Shown here: piece after piece, positions 27,067-39,535 of the stretch
Layout of the letters: each line of letters starts with the position of its first letter
Position numbering within the stretch: the first letter of the stretch is position 1
Origin: Amia ocellicauda
Taxonomy: Eukaryota; Chordata; Actinopteri; Amiiformes; Amiidae
Assembly: GCF_036373705.1 (NCBI RefSeq)
Contig: NC_089869.1
Span: 11,605,676 to 11,669,675 of the forward strand
Direction of reading: 5' to 3'
DNA: 64,000 nucleotides
Notes under the pieces: model-generated
What the model saw: the letters and a program-made list of their open reading frames with translations, nothing else
Told to the model about the DNA's origin: nothing
Databases searched by the model: none
Program-made: the position numbers and the translations under genes

Positions 27067-28412
27067 TGTCACCACCTAGTGGGTAAATAGGGGCAACACA
27101 CAGGACTACGCCACCTCCTTTGATTTACGAGACGGGAACTCGTACTACCCAATCTCTCTCCCCGGGGCAGGCTCGACAGGAGCCCAAGACAATCTCCAGA
27201 CGCACAGGTAAAAGGAATAACAGTTTATTAAATGAAATTGCAGTCAGGGCACGAAGACTATCCTGGATACCGTGAGTTGTACAGAAGCAAATGTAAAAAA
27301 TAATTATAAATAAAACCTAGCTAAAACCGCCTTTAATCCCTGAGCACTTAAAACACTAAAAACCTTATCCAAAAATATAACAGAATACTAGTAAAATATT
27401 ATAAAACTACCATTTCAATACAACTATAACACAAACACACAAGGACACTAATAACTCTCTTCCCCTGTTTTTCACAGCTGCGATCAGCGCTCGACCCGCA
27501 CAGGTAAGTGAGGTGGATCTCCCGTGCTTTCTCTTCCCAGGAGCCCAGCCAGCACCCCATTGGCCAAAAGGACACGCGCAAGCTGGAAAACACAAAGGAT
27601 AGTTAATCTAGAAAACTAGCTACAGCGCTTGTTTCAATCTGCCTCAGTGGGGCATCTTCAATTGACTCAGTGGCAGCAGAACCTCAGGCAGGATGAGAAC
27701 TATCAATATTTAATGTTGGTTTCTCGCTGCAAACTTTAGTGTCTAATCCACAATCATACATTTTCTTTCTCCAGGTGCAGTTCAGAGAATGCCAGGGGGA
27801 GGAGGTAAACAGGAGATCTAGGTCTGTTCGCTGTAATGCAGACAAAGTTCAAAATAAAGCCAGTTCCAAAAAGTGCAAATGCCTGTGGCTCTTAATTGCC
27901 GTATTTAAAGCCTCCAATTTTACCTAGTGCGTTCTCGCTTACTGCAACCCCACTGCATACACAATCAACAAAAACCCATAGACTTAGCTGCTCAAAGCCC
28001 ATGCCGTCAATGCTCTGCTGCCAAGTCCTTTGCATATGTTGTCGCCCTGTAGGGGTTCAGGATCTCCGCTTGCACCGTTTATAATCCACCAAGAAAAGAA
28101 GAAGTGAAAAGTTTGTCTCCGCAATACGTTCCACGGTCCATGTCTCAAGCCCTGGCTTCCCCCCTCCTTGCTCGTCCGTACTACTTGTCCAATGGTTTGC
28201 GCCCTGAAGGACTTTTTCTCTCAGCTTAAATACTGAAACAAAGAGCCAGGGGTGCAGGTGAAGGTAATTAGGAGCGAACGCGCAGGTGAGTCCAGTTGAG
28301 AATGTGGGCTGGTGGCGTGCGCTTGGCAAGAAAGACAATACATCAATCTAAACCCAATAAACCAATTATACAAAAAGAAAGGTGATACAACAAAATAATG
28401 AAGCCCGTGACA
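27067..28412 (-). mobile_element. Solo LTR, copy A (TGTCAC...GTGACA)
   Basis: About 1.35 kb bounded by the 6-bp inverted ends TGTCAC and GTGACA. It is homologous along its length to 34,559-35,657: shared words include CACCTAGTGGGT, CACGCCACCTCCTTTG, TTTATTAAATG, CAACAAAAACCCAT, AATCCACCAAG and AACCAATTATACAAA. Read on the minus strand it starts TGTCACGGGC and has an AATAAA (TTTAATAAAC) shortly before the far end, so it is probably inserted in minus orientation. The flanks TTAGG and TTAGA suggest a 4-5 bp target duplication. No internal retroelement genes are present. Confidence 0.75.
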
Positions 28413-29920
28413 TTAGATGAAGGAAAACATTTACAAACTGAGATAAGAAACACATGCAAACACACTCAGAAACATTTGGGGGCAAAGAATGAAAGCCATT
28501 GAGACTCACAATTACCTTAATGCATACGTTGTTTGTTCGGCTAAGAATTGTGCTGATCATTTGTTTCCAATGTGACCGACCCCAGTCCCTGTACAAGGCT
28601 GGTAGGTCAGACCCTGTGACAGAGACACTGCTCCCACAATCCCCCTCAGCCAGTGAACCCCCGAGTTATAAACAGGAGAGGGATGTACGTAGACCTTGTC
28701 ACACTGGAGATCTGTCTTTAAAGCGGGAAGCTTTGAGATACAATCTTCAGCATAGCAAGGAAGCAGAAATCTTATCTCTATATTTTATGAGATAGGATAG
28801 ATACTCTTTAAGGACTGGGCACAGGGGATAAGAGGCCAAACTCCGATTCCCTATCACTTGTGTAAGGCCGACCAGGAAGTGCCGTTCATGGGGTGAGTAA
28901 AAGGGAAGAGAGAGAGAAGGGGTAGTCTGTGTAACCTTACAGACATGGCCCGCCCCATGACCTACAACCCCTATTCTAACTGACAGCCCTATTGAGAAGA
29001 CCACCATCTCTTTGTGTAGTATTGAATTGTGATCAGGTTCTCCCTCAGTCCCACATCCAATCCACCGGTAATCCCACAAGACCCTTCCATGTTGAAATGA
29101 ACTCCTCAGATATTGAATTTTAACTATAGCAATAGAAATATCAGCACTGCGAGATGAGCAGAGACCATGTCAACAGGCAGAGGTGTGTTGGAGAGAGCTA
29201 CATTTTATGCTTTGTTGCATTATGTAGCTGTATCTTCTCTCAGGGAATTAAGGCACAGCATGAAGCATATGACCATATCTGATTCCAGACAATGTACTAT
29301 AATAGCTAAATATGGACATAAAATCTACAAAACCGGTAAAAAGACACACAAACAATTAAAGTCAAAATATTTGGATTTGCAGGTCTATTCTTGGCATCTG
29401 TAAACTTAAAATGCTTAAAAATAGGATCTTCTCTTTTCCCTTAGAATTAGTCAGAATTCAAGTTTCAAGAGTCTCTCGGCCTCCTCCTGTACATCGTTTG
29501 GTTGTCAAATAACACCATTTTAAAAATCGTTTTTATAGCCACAGTGGTTTAAACGTTTCGTATGACAGGCCTAATGAGAACAGACCCCCTACAATCATGT
29601 CTGCTGTACACCACACTGTTTCTCTCCACAGCAGTTCAATGCCCTGGATTGCTACCCAACCCTCCTCTAAACTGGGGAAAAACTAGAAACTGCCATTAGG
29701 TACTGAGCATCAGACCTCACTATGGGTGTCTTATAACAACAGCCCACAAGGGGGCAGGAGTTCATTTTAAATTAGAAAGTGGACAAATCCCAAACTGCAG
29801 TGAAGAACCCTTACTGGGAAAAGAAATACACCGATAATTATTACACTATTTAAAGTAATGTAGCAGGAAGAATATGGAGAAAATGAATGTGTCAATCACT
29901 GACTTGAGTAGTGACATCTG
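28413..29920. other. Anonymous DNA
   Basis: No gene, TIR or LINE motif is recognised; short open frames only. Confidence 0.4.
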
Positions 29921-30220
29921 AGAGTTTCGTTTTTGATGAAATGAAAGAGAAGACAAACACAAATGCTTTAGCCTGGCAGAAGAAAGTTGATCCACTGTAT
30001 ACAGTGCACAGCAACCTATATGGTTTCTGTTTCTTCATGTTATAGCAGTAAGATAAGTCTCAAACCAATTTTGAACGTTACCAGAGAGAGCAATACAATG
30101 ATTGAGTCGATTTAGGGTTTGCTATGGCCCCTGCCTGCAGCCTGAGTGACATTTTTCTTAGATGTCATGTTCATGAAGGAAATTGTTTATCTGTATGAAT
30201 GCTGCTTTTTCCAAACATCT

Positions 30221-30475
30221 TTAAAGACTGTTGCTAGAATGGGATCCATAGGGCAGGGGGCATTTTTCAGCTATAATGTTAAGGAGCTTGGATTCATGTA
30301 TCCTTTTAAAAGTACGTATAGTAGGCCTATTTAACACAGAAAGCATGGAGTGCTCTAATGCTGTACCGGTGGAATTAGTAAGGCTTGATCTAATGTTAAT
30401 GATTTTGTTAATCAAAAACAGTGTAAACTCTTCACACTTTGATGAGGATTCCTGAATCAGTCGATCGGTGGACAA
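30221..30475 (-). pseudogene. LINE remnant inside duplication copy 1
   Basis: The minus-strand frame contains FLINKIINIRSSL, resembling the segment between endonuclease and reverse transcriptase in L2-type fish LINEs (pattern FF..KI..IR). No RT core is present and the fragment is short, so the family assignment is tentative. Confidence 0.35.
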
Positions 30476-31853
30476 TGAGGGGTTGACAATCTATCAATAG
30501 ATACAAATAATATTCTATGATTGTTTTCACCATCATTTATTATCTTTGAGAAATGTGCTTGTCTTCCACAACGTCAAACCTCTGTTATTTACATCTACAC
30601 CATTGGTTAGGCTCTCACGATGCAGTTCATTTACTTCTCCAAATTCGTTCAGGTTTTTAACCGTCCCTTTTCAGTTGGCAAGTGTGCTCGCTTTTCCAAG
30701 GTATTGCCCTGGTCAGAGATATCCTTTACACTTTCTCTGGTGCAACTAAATCAAAATCTGGTGTCAGATTACCATTCCACTAATTTGCCATGTGATGCAC
30801 TGTAAAAGTGTCAATTGAGATGTGTTGATTCTTAATAAAAAGATTGGAGATAACAACTAGAGCTGATTCAGTGTTAAGATAATGCTTCCTAATGAATCAC
30901 TCTACTATATAAGAAATGTCCAAGCCCCATGAAATGTTCAGGTCTAAGGTATGTCCAGAATTGTGAGTTGGATCTGTAACATGGTGGGTAAAATGAAAAG
31001 GATCTAGAAGCTCCATTCATTCAGTAGCATTGTGGTCTATTATGGACATAAACATTTAAATCACCGGTCATAAGAATGAGTGCATGGGTGAGTGTAGAAA
31101 CAAGCTGAAGGAAAACATTTGAAAGAATATTTTTGACAAGGATCAATTTTATATCACATGCTTTACTGAAGGCTACACGGATTATTCCTGAGCACTAAAA
31201 TACCTTAATAGCAGGTGAAGCGGTTTTGTCAGACTCTGCCATGATGGAGGCAGTGCTGTTCTCTTGTCTTGTTATTCGGTGGTCTCTCCTTGGTTAATCA
31301 ATAAGGCATTCATTGCAATTCATTTCCAGAGCTGTGAATTTCGATACTTTTCGATACCCATTGTGATGTCACAGGGTCAAACTCTTACCAAATGCATGAG
31401 ACTTGACAGGTGTGGAGAGATTTGAACACATTACTGAAGGTCACATGAGTTAAAAGAAATGTATTTAGCTGACACTTGACGTGAGATGCTGAAGACTAAC
31501 CTGTTGTGCAGGTGGGAGTCCAGATTTCACCGACATCTCAGACATCTCAGCTGAGAGTTTTGTTTTTGATGAAATGAAAGAGAAGACAAACACAAATGCT
31601 TTAGCCTGGCAGAAGAAAGTTGATCCACTGTATACAGTGCACAGCAACCTATATGGTTTCTGTTTCTTCATGTTATAGCAGTAAGATAAGTCTCAAACCA
31701 ATTTTGAACGTTACCAGAGAGAGCAATACAATGATTGAGTCGATTTAGGGTTTGCTATGGCCCCTGCCTGCAGCCTGAGTGACATTTTTCTTAGATGTCA
31801 TGTTCATGAAGGAAATTGTTTATCTGTATGAATGCTGCTTTTTCCAAACATCT

Positions 31854-32108
31854 TTAAAGACTGTTGCTAGAATGGGATCCATAGGGCAGGGGGCATTTTT
31901 CAGCTATAATGTTAAGGAGCTTGGATTCATGTATCCTTTTAAAAGTACGTATAGTAGGCCTATTTAACACAGAAAGCATGGAGTGCTCTAATGCTGTACC
32001 GGTGGAATTAGTAAGGCTTGATCTAATGTTAATGATTTTGTTAATCAAAAACAGTGTAAACTCTTCACACTTTGATGAGGATTCCTGAATCAGTCGATCG
32101 GTGGACAA
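31854..32108 (-). pseudogene. LINE remnant inside duplication copy 2
   Basis: Residue-for-residue identical to the fragment in copy 1 (30,221-30,475), 1,633 bases away. Confidence 0.35.
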
Positions 32109-33186
32109 TGAGGGGTTGACAATCTATCAATAGATACAAATAATATTCTATGATTGTTTTCACCATCATTTATTATCTTTGAGAAATGTGCTTGTCTTCC
32201 ACAACGTCAAACCTCTGTTATTTACATCTACACCATTGGTTAGGCTCTCACGATGCAGTTCATTTACTTCTCCAAATTCGTTCAGGTTTTTAACCGTCCC
32301 TTTTCAGTTGGCAAGTGTGCTCGCTTTTCCAAGGTATTGCCCTGGTCAGAGATATCCTTTACACTTTCTCTGGTGCAACTAAATCAAAATCTGGTGTCAG
32401 ATTACCATTCCACTAATTTGCCATGTGATGCACTGTAAAAGTGTCAATTGAGATGTGTTGATTCTTAATAAAAAGATTGGAGATAACAACTAGAGCTGAT
32501 TCAGTGTTAAGATAATGCTTCCTAATGAATCACTCTACTATATAAGAAATGTCCAAGCCCCATGAAATGTTCAGGTCTAAGGTATGTCCAGAATTGTGAG
32601 TTGGATCTGTAACATGGTGGGTAAAATGAAAAGGATCTAGAAGCTCCATTCATTCAGTAGCATTGTGGTCTATTATGGACATAAACATTTAAATCACCGG
32701 TCATAAGAATGAGTGCATGGGTGAGTGTAGAAACAAGCTGAAGGAAAACATTTGAAAGAATATTTTTGACAAGGATCAATTTTATATCACATGCTTTACT
32801 GAAGGCTACACGGATTATTCCTGAGCACTAAAATACCTTAATAGCAGGTGAAGCGGTTTTGTCAGACTCTGCCATGATGGAGGCAGTGCTGTTCTCTTGT
32901 CTTGTTATTCGGTGGTCTCTCCTTGGTTAATCAATAAGGCATTCATTGCAATTCATTTCCAGAGCTGTGAATTTCGATACTTTTCGATACCCATTGTGAT
33001 GTCACAGGGTCAAACTCTTACCAAATGCATGAGACTTGACAGGTGTGGAGAGATTTGAACACATTACTGAAGGTCACATGAGTTAAAAGAAATGTATTTA
33101 GCTGACACTTGACGTGAGATGCTGAAGACTAACCTGTTGTGCAGGTGGGAGTCCAGATTACACCGACATCTCAGACATCTCAGCTG

Positions 33187-34558
33187 AGAGTTTCGTTTTT
33201 TCTGAAATTAACTATAGAACTGTAACTCTATTGTTGGGCAGGCATTGTGCAATTGCATTATGTCTCTTTTGTATCTGTACTTAATTTAGAACAATTTGCA
33301 CATTATATTTTTCACTTTGACATTATGGACATTTTCTGTGTTGATCAGTGGCCAGAACTCCTGATTAAATCCATTCTGATTTCATGTTTTCACAATGAAA
33401 AACACAAAAGTCCAAGAGGACTGAATACTTTTGAGAACCACCGTAATAGTCCTTAGCAGTACTGTCAGATATTTTGAATGATATAACAATCTGTTCAGAC
33501 AATGAAGAGATACTCTTAACTGTGTGAAACATAGTTACAACCAGCCCTTCTTTCCAGTGCAAACAATTTGAACAAGATTTTCTAACTTGTATTGCACCAA
33601 CCTGAGGGAATATATGAGTTGATGCATTAATAGTATCAATATTAACATAATGGAAATTATTGTATGTGTTCCATAAACCAAGAAAAGTAATAATTTCAAA
33701 TGTTGTGACATTTTCTGTTATTGTGGTAAAATGCAAAGCCTTCTCAGGAATCTCTTTCTGTGATTTTTTTTTTGATCAGGACATTCATTATATCTAAAGA
33801 CTTTGAGAGATTCATAATGTGCAGGATCAGGAAGATGGATAGATGTGTTCTCTCTAAAGTTAGATGTTTAAAAAAATATTTTCCAATTTTGAAGATTTTA
33901 TTAAAACAATCTTCAAATAAAATGTGGTTTGAGGGAAAAGTATTGACATGAGTTTGGTTCTGTCAATGTACGTTTTCCAGAACTGTTACAGGTAGGCCTA
34001 ACGACAAATGAATAGCAACGTTTGTTAAAAGGTATGTTCCTGCTGAGATTCCCAATACAGTCACACAGTAGTGGTCAAACGTTTCAATAACCTCCTTCAT
34101 TTCGTGACGCTCTCTGACCAGTGTTTAACTTAGGCCGATATGGAGCCTGTGTCACCAGTGTGACTAGAGGTGACTCCCTGGCCAGTGCAAGGGCAGGAAA
34201 GGAAAAAGAATAAGGTATGAACGTATGTATCAATGAAATATGTCCAGGTTTGGAGTTGCTGCTGCGGAGAATCTTAAATCACCACCTGAGCCCATGACTA
34301 ATATGTGGTTAGGAAATTAATGAGTCACTTGTGTGTGTTGGGGATGGTGCAGTTAGTTTGCAGGATCTGATTTAGGGGAATTATAGATTTGGTGGTTGAA
34401 GGTTAATCCTGTGCGGGAACAGGGGGGCACTGTGAGTCGAGGAGCCAGTCATGGGGGGCAAAGAGATCAATTGGGGTGCCTGAGTTAGCGCCAGGGAGAA
34501 ACCGTTTTAAGAGGGAGCGAGAACAGTGCTGCGCCTTATATATATAAAGTCAGAGAAA
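33187..34558. other. Anonymous DNA
   Basis: AT-rich; the open frames have no recognisable motifs. Confidence 0.4.
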
Positions 34559-35657
34559 TGCCACACCCTAGTGGGTGCTTAGGGGCCACTACGCTCCACG
34601 TCCACGCCACCTCCTTTGTTACATGAGGGAGGAGCTCGTCTACCCACACCAATTCTCTCCCCAGGCAGGCTTTGCAGTTCCCCAAGACACTCCCACACAG
34701 GAATATCAAGGTTTATTAAATGGAATTCCATGCAGGGCACGAAGCCCGTCCTGGATGTCACAAGTCGTAAAGAATATGACATTACAATTCTATAGAAAAC
34801 CTAGCTGTAACCGCCTTTAAACCTAGGGCGTATAAAACACCAAGAACCATACCCAAACATTACTATAAAAAAAAAAAAAAACCTAAAAAGGAAACTAGTA
34901 AATAAAACCATTTCCATACAACAATACAAACAGACTAAGGCTCTAGTAAAACTTCTTCCTCTTCCTTCAACAGACACGAGGGACCTCGAGCCACACAGGG
35001 GAGTGGCGTTAACCTCTCCTCCTCTTCCCAGCAGCCTGACAGCGCCCCGCCGGCTAATCTGACACCGGCAGGCTAGAAACAAAAGATGATTAAAAGAGAA
35101 CTTGCAAAGCCCTCTTATGCACAGTCAACAAAAACCCATGGACTTAGCAGCTCGAAGCTCACACCATCAATGCTCTGGTGCAAAGGCCTTGGTGTAGATC
35201 ATCACCGTCTCGGGGTTATGGATCTCTGTTTGCACTATTTACAATCCACCAAGAAATAAAGAGTTCATCTGTGGCCACGGCCACGGTTCCCCCTCTGGAT
35301 TTCTCCTGCCTCATTTCTGCTCCTAACCACCTCACAATGTCCTCAATCTGTTTTCCTCTCTGCTGATTGATCTCGCTCAGCTTAAATACTGAGATAGAGA
35401 GCCGGGGTGCAGGTGATGGTCATTAGGAAAGAGCGTGCAGGTTAGTCCAGGTGAGAATGTAGGTTGGAAACATGTAATACAGAAAACCAATAAACCAATT
35501 ATACAAAAAAAGGGATAAAACAAATTAGAGAAGCAAGGAAACAAACTTCATCAGTGAAAAGAACAAAAATAAGTGCACACAACAATATAATTGAGTAAAA
35601 TAAATACAATAATAAACCAATTAGTAATCAATTGCCTGTCATGCACCGCCCGTGACA
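34559..35657 (-). mobile_element. Solo LTR, copy B
   Basis: Second member of the family at 27,067-28,412, about 1.1 kb, running from TGCCACACCCTAGTGGGT to CGCCCGTGACA. GAAA directly precedes it (34,555-34,558) and follows it (35,658-35,661), a 4-bp target-site duplication. It is shorter than copy A and clearly diverged, so the insertions are independent and not a 5'/3' LTR pair. No gag or pol lies between the copies. Minus orientation is inferred from the TGTCACGGGC start and AATAAA on that strand. Confidence 0.78.
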
Positions 35658-35775
35658 GAAATACATCTGTTGCAGGAACACCGACTCCCTCTTATTACTT
35701 GTTGTGTTTGTCAGTGGTGAATCCAGTAGTGAAAAGCCTGAAAAGCTACAGTAGATTTAGGCTGGTTGTAGTTAG

Positions 35776-35830
35776 TTTGTTTATTTATCAATTCATTTAT
35801 ATGACTTACTTCCTAGCAGATGCCCTTACA
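35776..35830 (-). repeat. SINE/L2-type tail, minus orientation
   Basis: On the minus strand the sequence TAAGGGCATCTGCTAGGAAG followed by an AAATAAAC-type run resembles the common fish retroposon tail. Short and degenerate. Confidence 0.4.
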
Positions 35831-37983
35831 CACTATTTGTTTGAAAACCTAATTATGGTCACTTACTAATGAACGTTGTACAGCTTTCAAAACGGTCTAT
35901 AGGTTTTAAAAATCACATTCTACTCAGACCCCTTTTGAAAACCAGTCTGGTAATGTGAGATCAAATCTAGCAATTCAAACCTATTTGAAACCTCTATTGC
36001 AGAGCCAGGTCACTATGTCACTGGGGAAGAAGGCAGAACTTTGAGATCATTATAGAGAGATGTGACATCCCATTACAGACTGTACAGTCTTGACTTCTGA
36101 CTCTCCTTGAATGAAGAAATAAGCCCATGAAGCTAATAAAGAAGGACTGAAAACAGTGCTAATGTTGATTGCCTTTTGTCTATATATATATTTTTAAAAT
36201 GTCCCACAGCATAATGAATCACATCCCCCGACAGCTGACAGCACCTTTAAGCTTACAGATGGCCTGTATCATTACATCAGCTAAAAAAGATGGGGAGCTG
36301 TGGTTACTTTGGCACCCAATAGGAGGTAATGCCAACAATGTCAACTAGAATATGTGATCATAACCATAGTATCACTTACATTGAAATCTATTCACAAAAG
36401 ATTAACCAAACATTCAATGCCATAGTGAGGAAAAATGTCAATCAGGGCAAGAGTGTCTATGTGTCGGATTTAGGGGCAAATGGACTGTCTGCTGAAGATT
36501 CTGTTAACCCCTGGCTTTATCTGAATCCAGGCCTGATATTGGGGTGGTTACATGTGCCCCTGGACCCCTGAAAACATGCCCTTGTAGCCTGCAATCTTAA
36601 TGTTAAATGCATTTATTATGGCTATATACCATGGGGGGCAAGAGGTGAAGGGCCAGTGAAGTTGATGTAAGTGGGTGGGTCAGTGCTAGCTGCTGTAGCA
36701 CAACATCTTCTCTTGTGTAACATATCAGAGACTAACACAGGTGGATTCAAGTGCGTACTCAACCAAAAGAATAAGACAAAAGTACAAGGGGGAGATCTAG
36801 AAGGTGTCGTAAAGAACATGCCAGAGGAACATCCATTGGGCAGACATGCAAAACCAAGAGATCCAAAGGGGAGGTGATAAGGAGAAAACAATAGATCAGG
36901 CACACTATTAGACAGGTGACAAACACAGACTGCTCATTAGTGGCTCTGTAAAGAAGACAGGACTTCACAGTGACTGAAGCACAAACAGGGGTTGAAGTGC
37001 AGGGCAGAGTGGAGTCAGTGGAGCTGGTAGGGACAGTTAGAACCAATGAGAGCAGAGGGTTAGTAGGACAAGTGCACATGGTGTGTAGGAATGTTAAATG
37101 AATAATTGCTTATTGACAGAGGGAGACTGTCGAGTATTCAGGTGATGAGGATGACCTCAAGTGGCGAACAGGGGAAGTGCAGTCATTCCCTCAATGACTC
37201 TCCCTTCTTTCCTCTGCTCTCCCCCACCACCACTAACCACATCCCACTTCAGTCATCTTCGGGTTGGCTGTTTCTGCCTCACCATCTTTCCCTTTTAAAT
37301 TATGAACTATATTAAATTCCTTGAAAAGGCTTTGATTACATTCAATATTATGTTCAAACGATGCATCCTAACCATCCCCTAGTTCCTGACATTAGGTATA
37401 TCAACATTATGGTTCTACATCTGACACATACAGACCCACCCTGCTGTCCTAGGTCTTTGTTTGATATTATAAAAACTATATATACACCTCTGCTGTGCCG
37501 CTCTGGTGTCCCGGGCTGTAGGCTCATCACTGCTCATCACTTATGAGCTGCATTAAACAAAGTCTAGTGAAATAACTTGATTAAAATCTAATCATCTAAT
37601 TAATTATCCAATTAAGTACACACAATTTACAGTTGAACAGTCACACTTGTGTTTTCCACCTTTGTAAATGGTCAACACAAAACCTATTGAACAAGAAAAG
37701 GCCAGAAGAGAGTAACATGTTGGACCTCACATTTTATAAACTTATATTTGGGCTTTTAAAATGACTGCTGCAAAATAGTGAAAGTAGTTTAATGTCAGCA
37801 TTATGTTGAATGAGGAAGAGGCTACTTTAAATGGAGTGGTTATTGAGCTATACATATTGTTACGCCGCACATTACCCATACCTGGGCATGACTATCAGTT
37901 AATCAGGGAGCTTTCACCTGGCAGTGAATGCACAGAGAAAAATCCTGCAGAGCTTTGTATGCCATTTAAGAAGGCTGTAGAAG
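35831..37983. other. Mostly anonymous; possible LTR-related text near 36.6-37.2 kb
   Basis: No gene is recognised. The segment GATGACCTCAAGTGGCGAACAGG (near 37,150) resembles GATGACGACCTCTAGTGGCGAACAG near the end of the solo LTR at 53,294-53,783. The area may therefore hold a diverged relative, but I cannot define its ends. Confidence 0.35.
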
Positions 37984-38995
37984 ATGTATATCCCCATTAG
38001 AATTTGGCTTCAAGTATCTGACAGTGTAATCCAACCCATCATGTTATATGGAAGTGAGATATGGGGTCCCGTCAGTGAACAGCATTACACCAAATGGGAA
38101 AAACAACCGGCAGAAACTCTACACATTGAATTCTGCAGAAATATATTACAAGTACAATGCAAAACACCATACACTGGATGAAGGGCTGGATAAAGCCATT
38201 ACCCACTGCTTTTTAAAACCCCAGACAATAGCATTGAAATTCTGGTCCCATCTAAAAAATAAACAATCCAGATTCACTCCATCACAAGGCTCTCCGATCC
38301 CAAGAGCTCAGAGCGCAAAAGAGTCCAATCAGGCAGCTGGTGCTGAAGCTGCCATCACTAACCTCAGCTAATACTGACCCACACTGCTCACACAAAACCA
38401 ATCAGAGCTGACCACACTGTGACACACAGAGCCAAATCAGAGCTGACCACACTGTGACACACAGAGCCAAATCAGAGCTGACCACACTGTGACACACAGA
38501 GCCAAATCAGAGCTGACCACACTGTGACACACATAGAAAACTCTTATCTGGAGTTCTGGAATAACTAAACTAAAGCTTGTAAAGTAAACTTGACTGCTAT
38601 CGGGCCCTAAATGGAAATGACACCCTGGCCGATTATCTCTTCACTGTCAGAGATACAAAGCACAGACATTTCCTGACCAAGTACAAGCTCAGTGACCACA
38701 GCCTGGCCATAAAAACAGGCCGACACAGACAGACCTGGCAGGCCAGAGAGGACCGGCACTGTGGTCACTGTGTGACAGGACAGGTGCAGACAGAGAAGCA
38801 CTTTCTCCTGCACTGCTACAAAGATGCATCAATGAGGGAGACATTTATCCAAAGAATCACCCATTCTTTCCCCAATTACCCAAAACTCACCCACACAGAG
38901 AAACAAAAACTTGCCCTGGGAGAAAAACACACAGCCCCATTAGTGGCAAAATATGCAGCTGCCTCCCCCAGCCTTAGGGACCCACAGTGAGTGCT
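37984..38995 (+). pseudogene. LINE fragment, C-terminal region of ORF2
   Basis: Two stretches in shifting frames match the C-terminal part of a fish LINE polyprotein. Near 38,030 it reads QPIMLYGSEIWGPVSEQ and HIEFCRNILQVQ. After an internal minisatellite, around 38,640-38,830, it reads FLTKYKLSDHSLAIKTGRH, HCGHCVTGQ and EKHFLLHC. The CGHC...KHFLLHC arrangement is the Cys/His motif after the reverse transcriptase. Frame breaks and the minisatellite show it is dead. Confidence 0.7.
38396..38531. repeat. 35-bp minisatellite, about 4 copies
   Basis: The unit GAGCCAAATCAGAGCTGACC plus ACACTGTGACACACA repeats almost perfectly with a 35-bp period inside the LINE fragment. The first unit is slightly diverged (ACCAATCAGAG). 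Confidence 0.92.
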
Positions 38996-39249
38996 CGGCA
39001 CAGTGCTGTGCAGGCAGACTGTGAAGCTGGAGATGTTCTTGATCCAGTGGAGTTCCAGTTCCAGTACGAGGGAGGCCCAGCTGTAGCAGAACCATCTGAA
39101 AGGAGCCGCCGAGGACGGACACTTGCTGGGACTGGTTGGAGCCCAAGGAGGACCTTGGTCGGCGAGCAGGCTACTGGAGAGGCAGCACACCCTGGATCCA
39201 GATCCTTGGACTACAGGCACTGGGTCTCAGCGAGAGGACCGCTGACAAA

Positions 39250-39535
39250 ATTGAGAAATTTTAACTTTAATTTCTACCGTAAGGAGATGGCACGAAACCT
39301 GGGTGTCATCTGTGATCATAATCTATCATTTGAATTACACATTCAGAATGTGTCGAGATCTTCCTCCCTCCAGCTTAGAAACATTGCTAGACTAAGACAA
39401 TTCCTCTCGTTACAGGACACTGAGAAATTGATACACGCATTTGTTACATCTAGATTGGATTACTGTAATGCCATTCTGTCACGCAGCACTAACAGAGCTA
39501 ACAGAGAACAGAACTTCAGTTAGTCCAAAATGCTG
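39250..39535 (+). pseudogene. L2-type LINE reverse transcriptase fragment
   Basis: The open frame includes NLGVICDHNLSFELHI, LRNIARLRQFLSL and LIHAFVTSRLDYCNAIL, the hallmark C-terminal RT block of L2/Rex-like fish LINEs. It ends where a Tc1 fragment begins, suggesting nested insertion or a recombination junction near 39,535. Confidence 0.8.

Larger units (their letters stand above)
29921..33186. repeat. 1,633-bp segmental tandem duplication (2 copies)
   Basis: Copy 1 is 29,921-31,553 and copy 2 is 31,554-33,186. Every landmark I checked is offset by exactly 1,633 bases and the conceptual translations compared are identical, so the duplication is very recent, was homogenised by gene conversion, or is an assembly artefact. 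The unit starts at AGAGTTT(C/T)GTTTT, and the same word recurs at 33,187 just after copy 2, so a short microhomology lies at each boundary. Confidence 0.92.

Noticed and set aside
27067..35657. One long LTR retrotransposon bounded by the two LTR copies
   Set aside because: The copies differ in length and sequence, each has its own target-duplication-like flanks, and no gag/pol lies between them.
38396..38531. CRISPR-like regular repeat
   Set aside because: Units are directly abutting without spacers; this is a minisatellite in vertebrate DNA.
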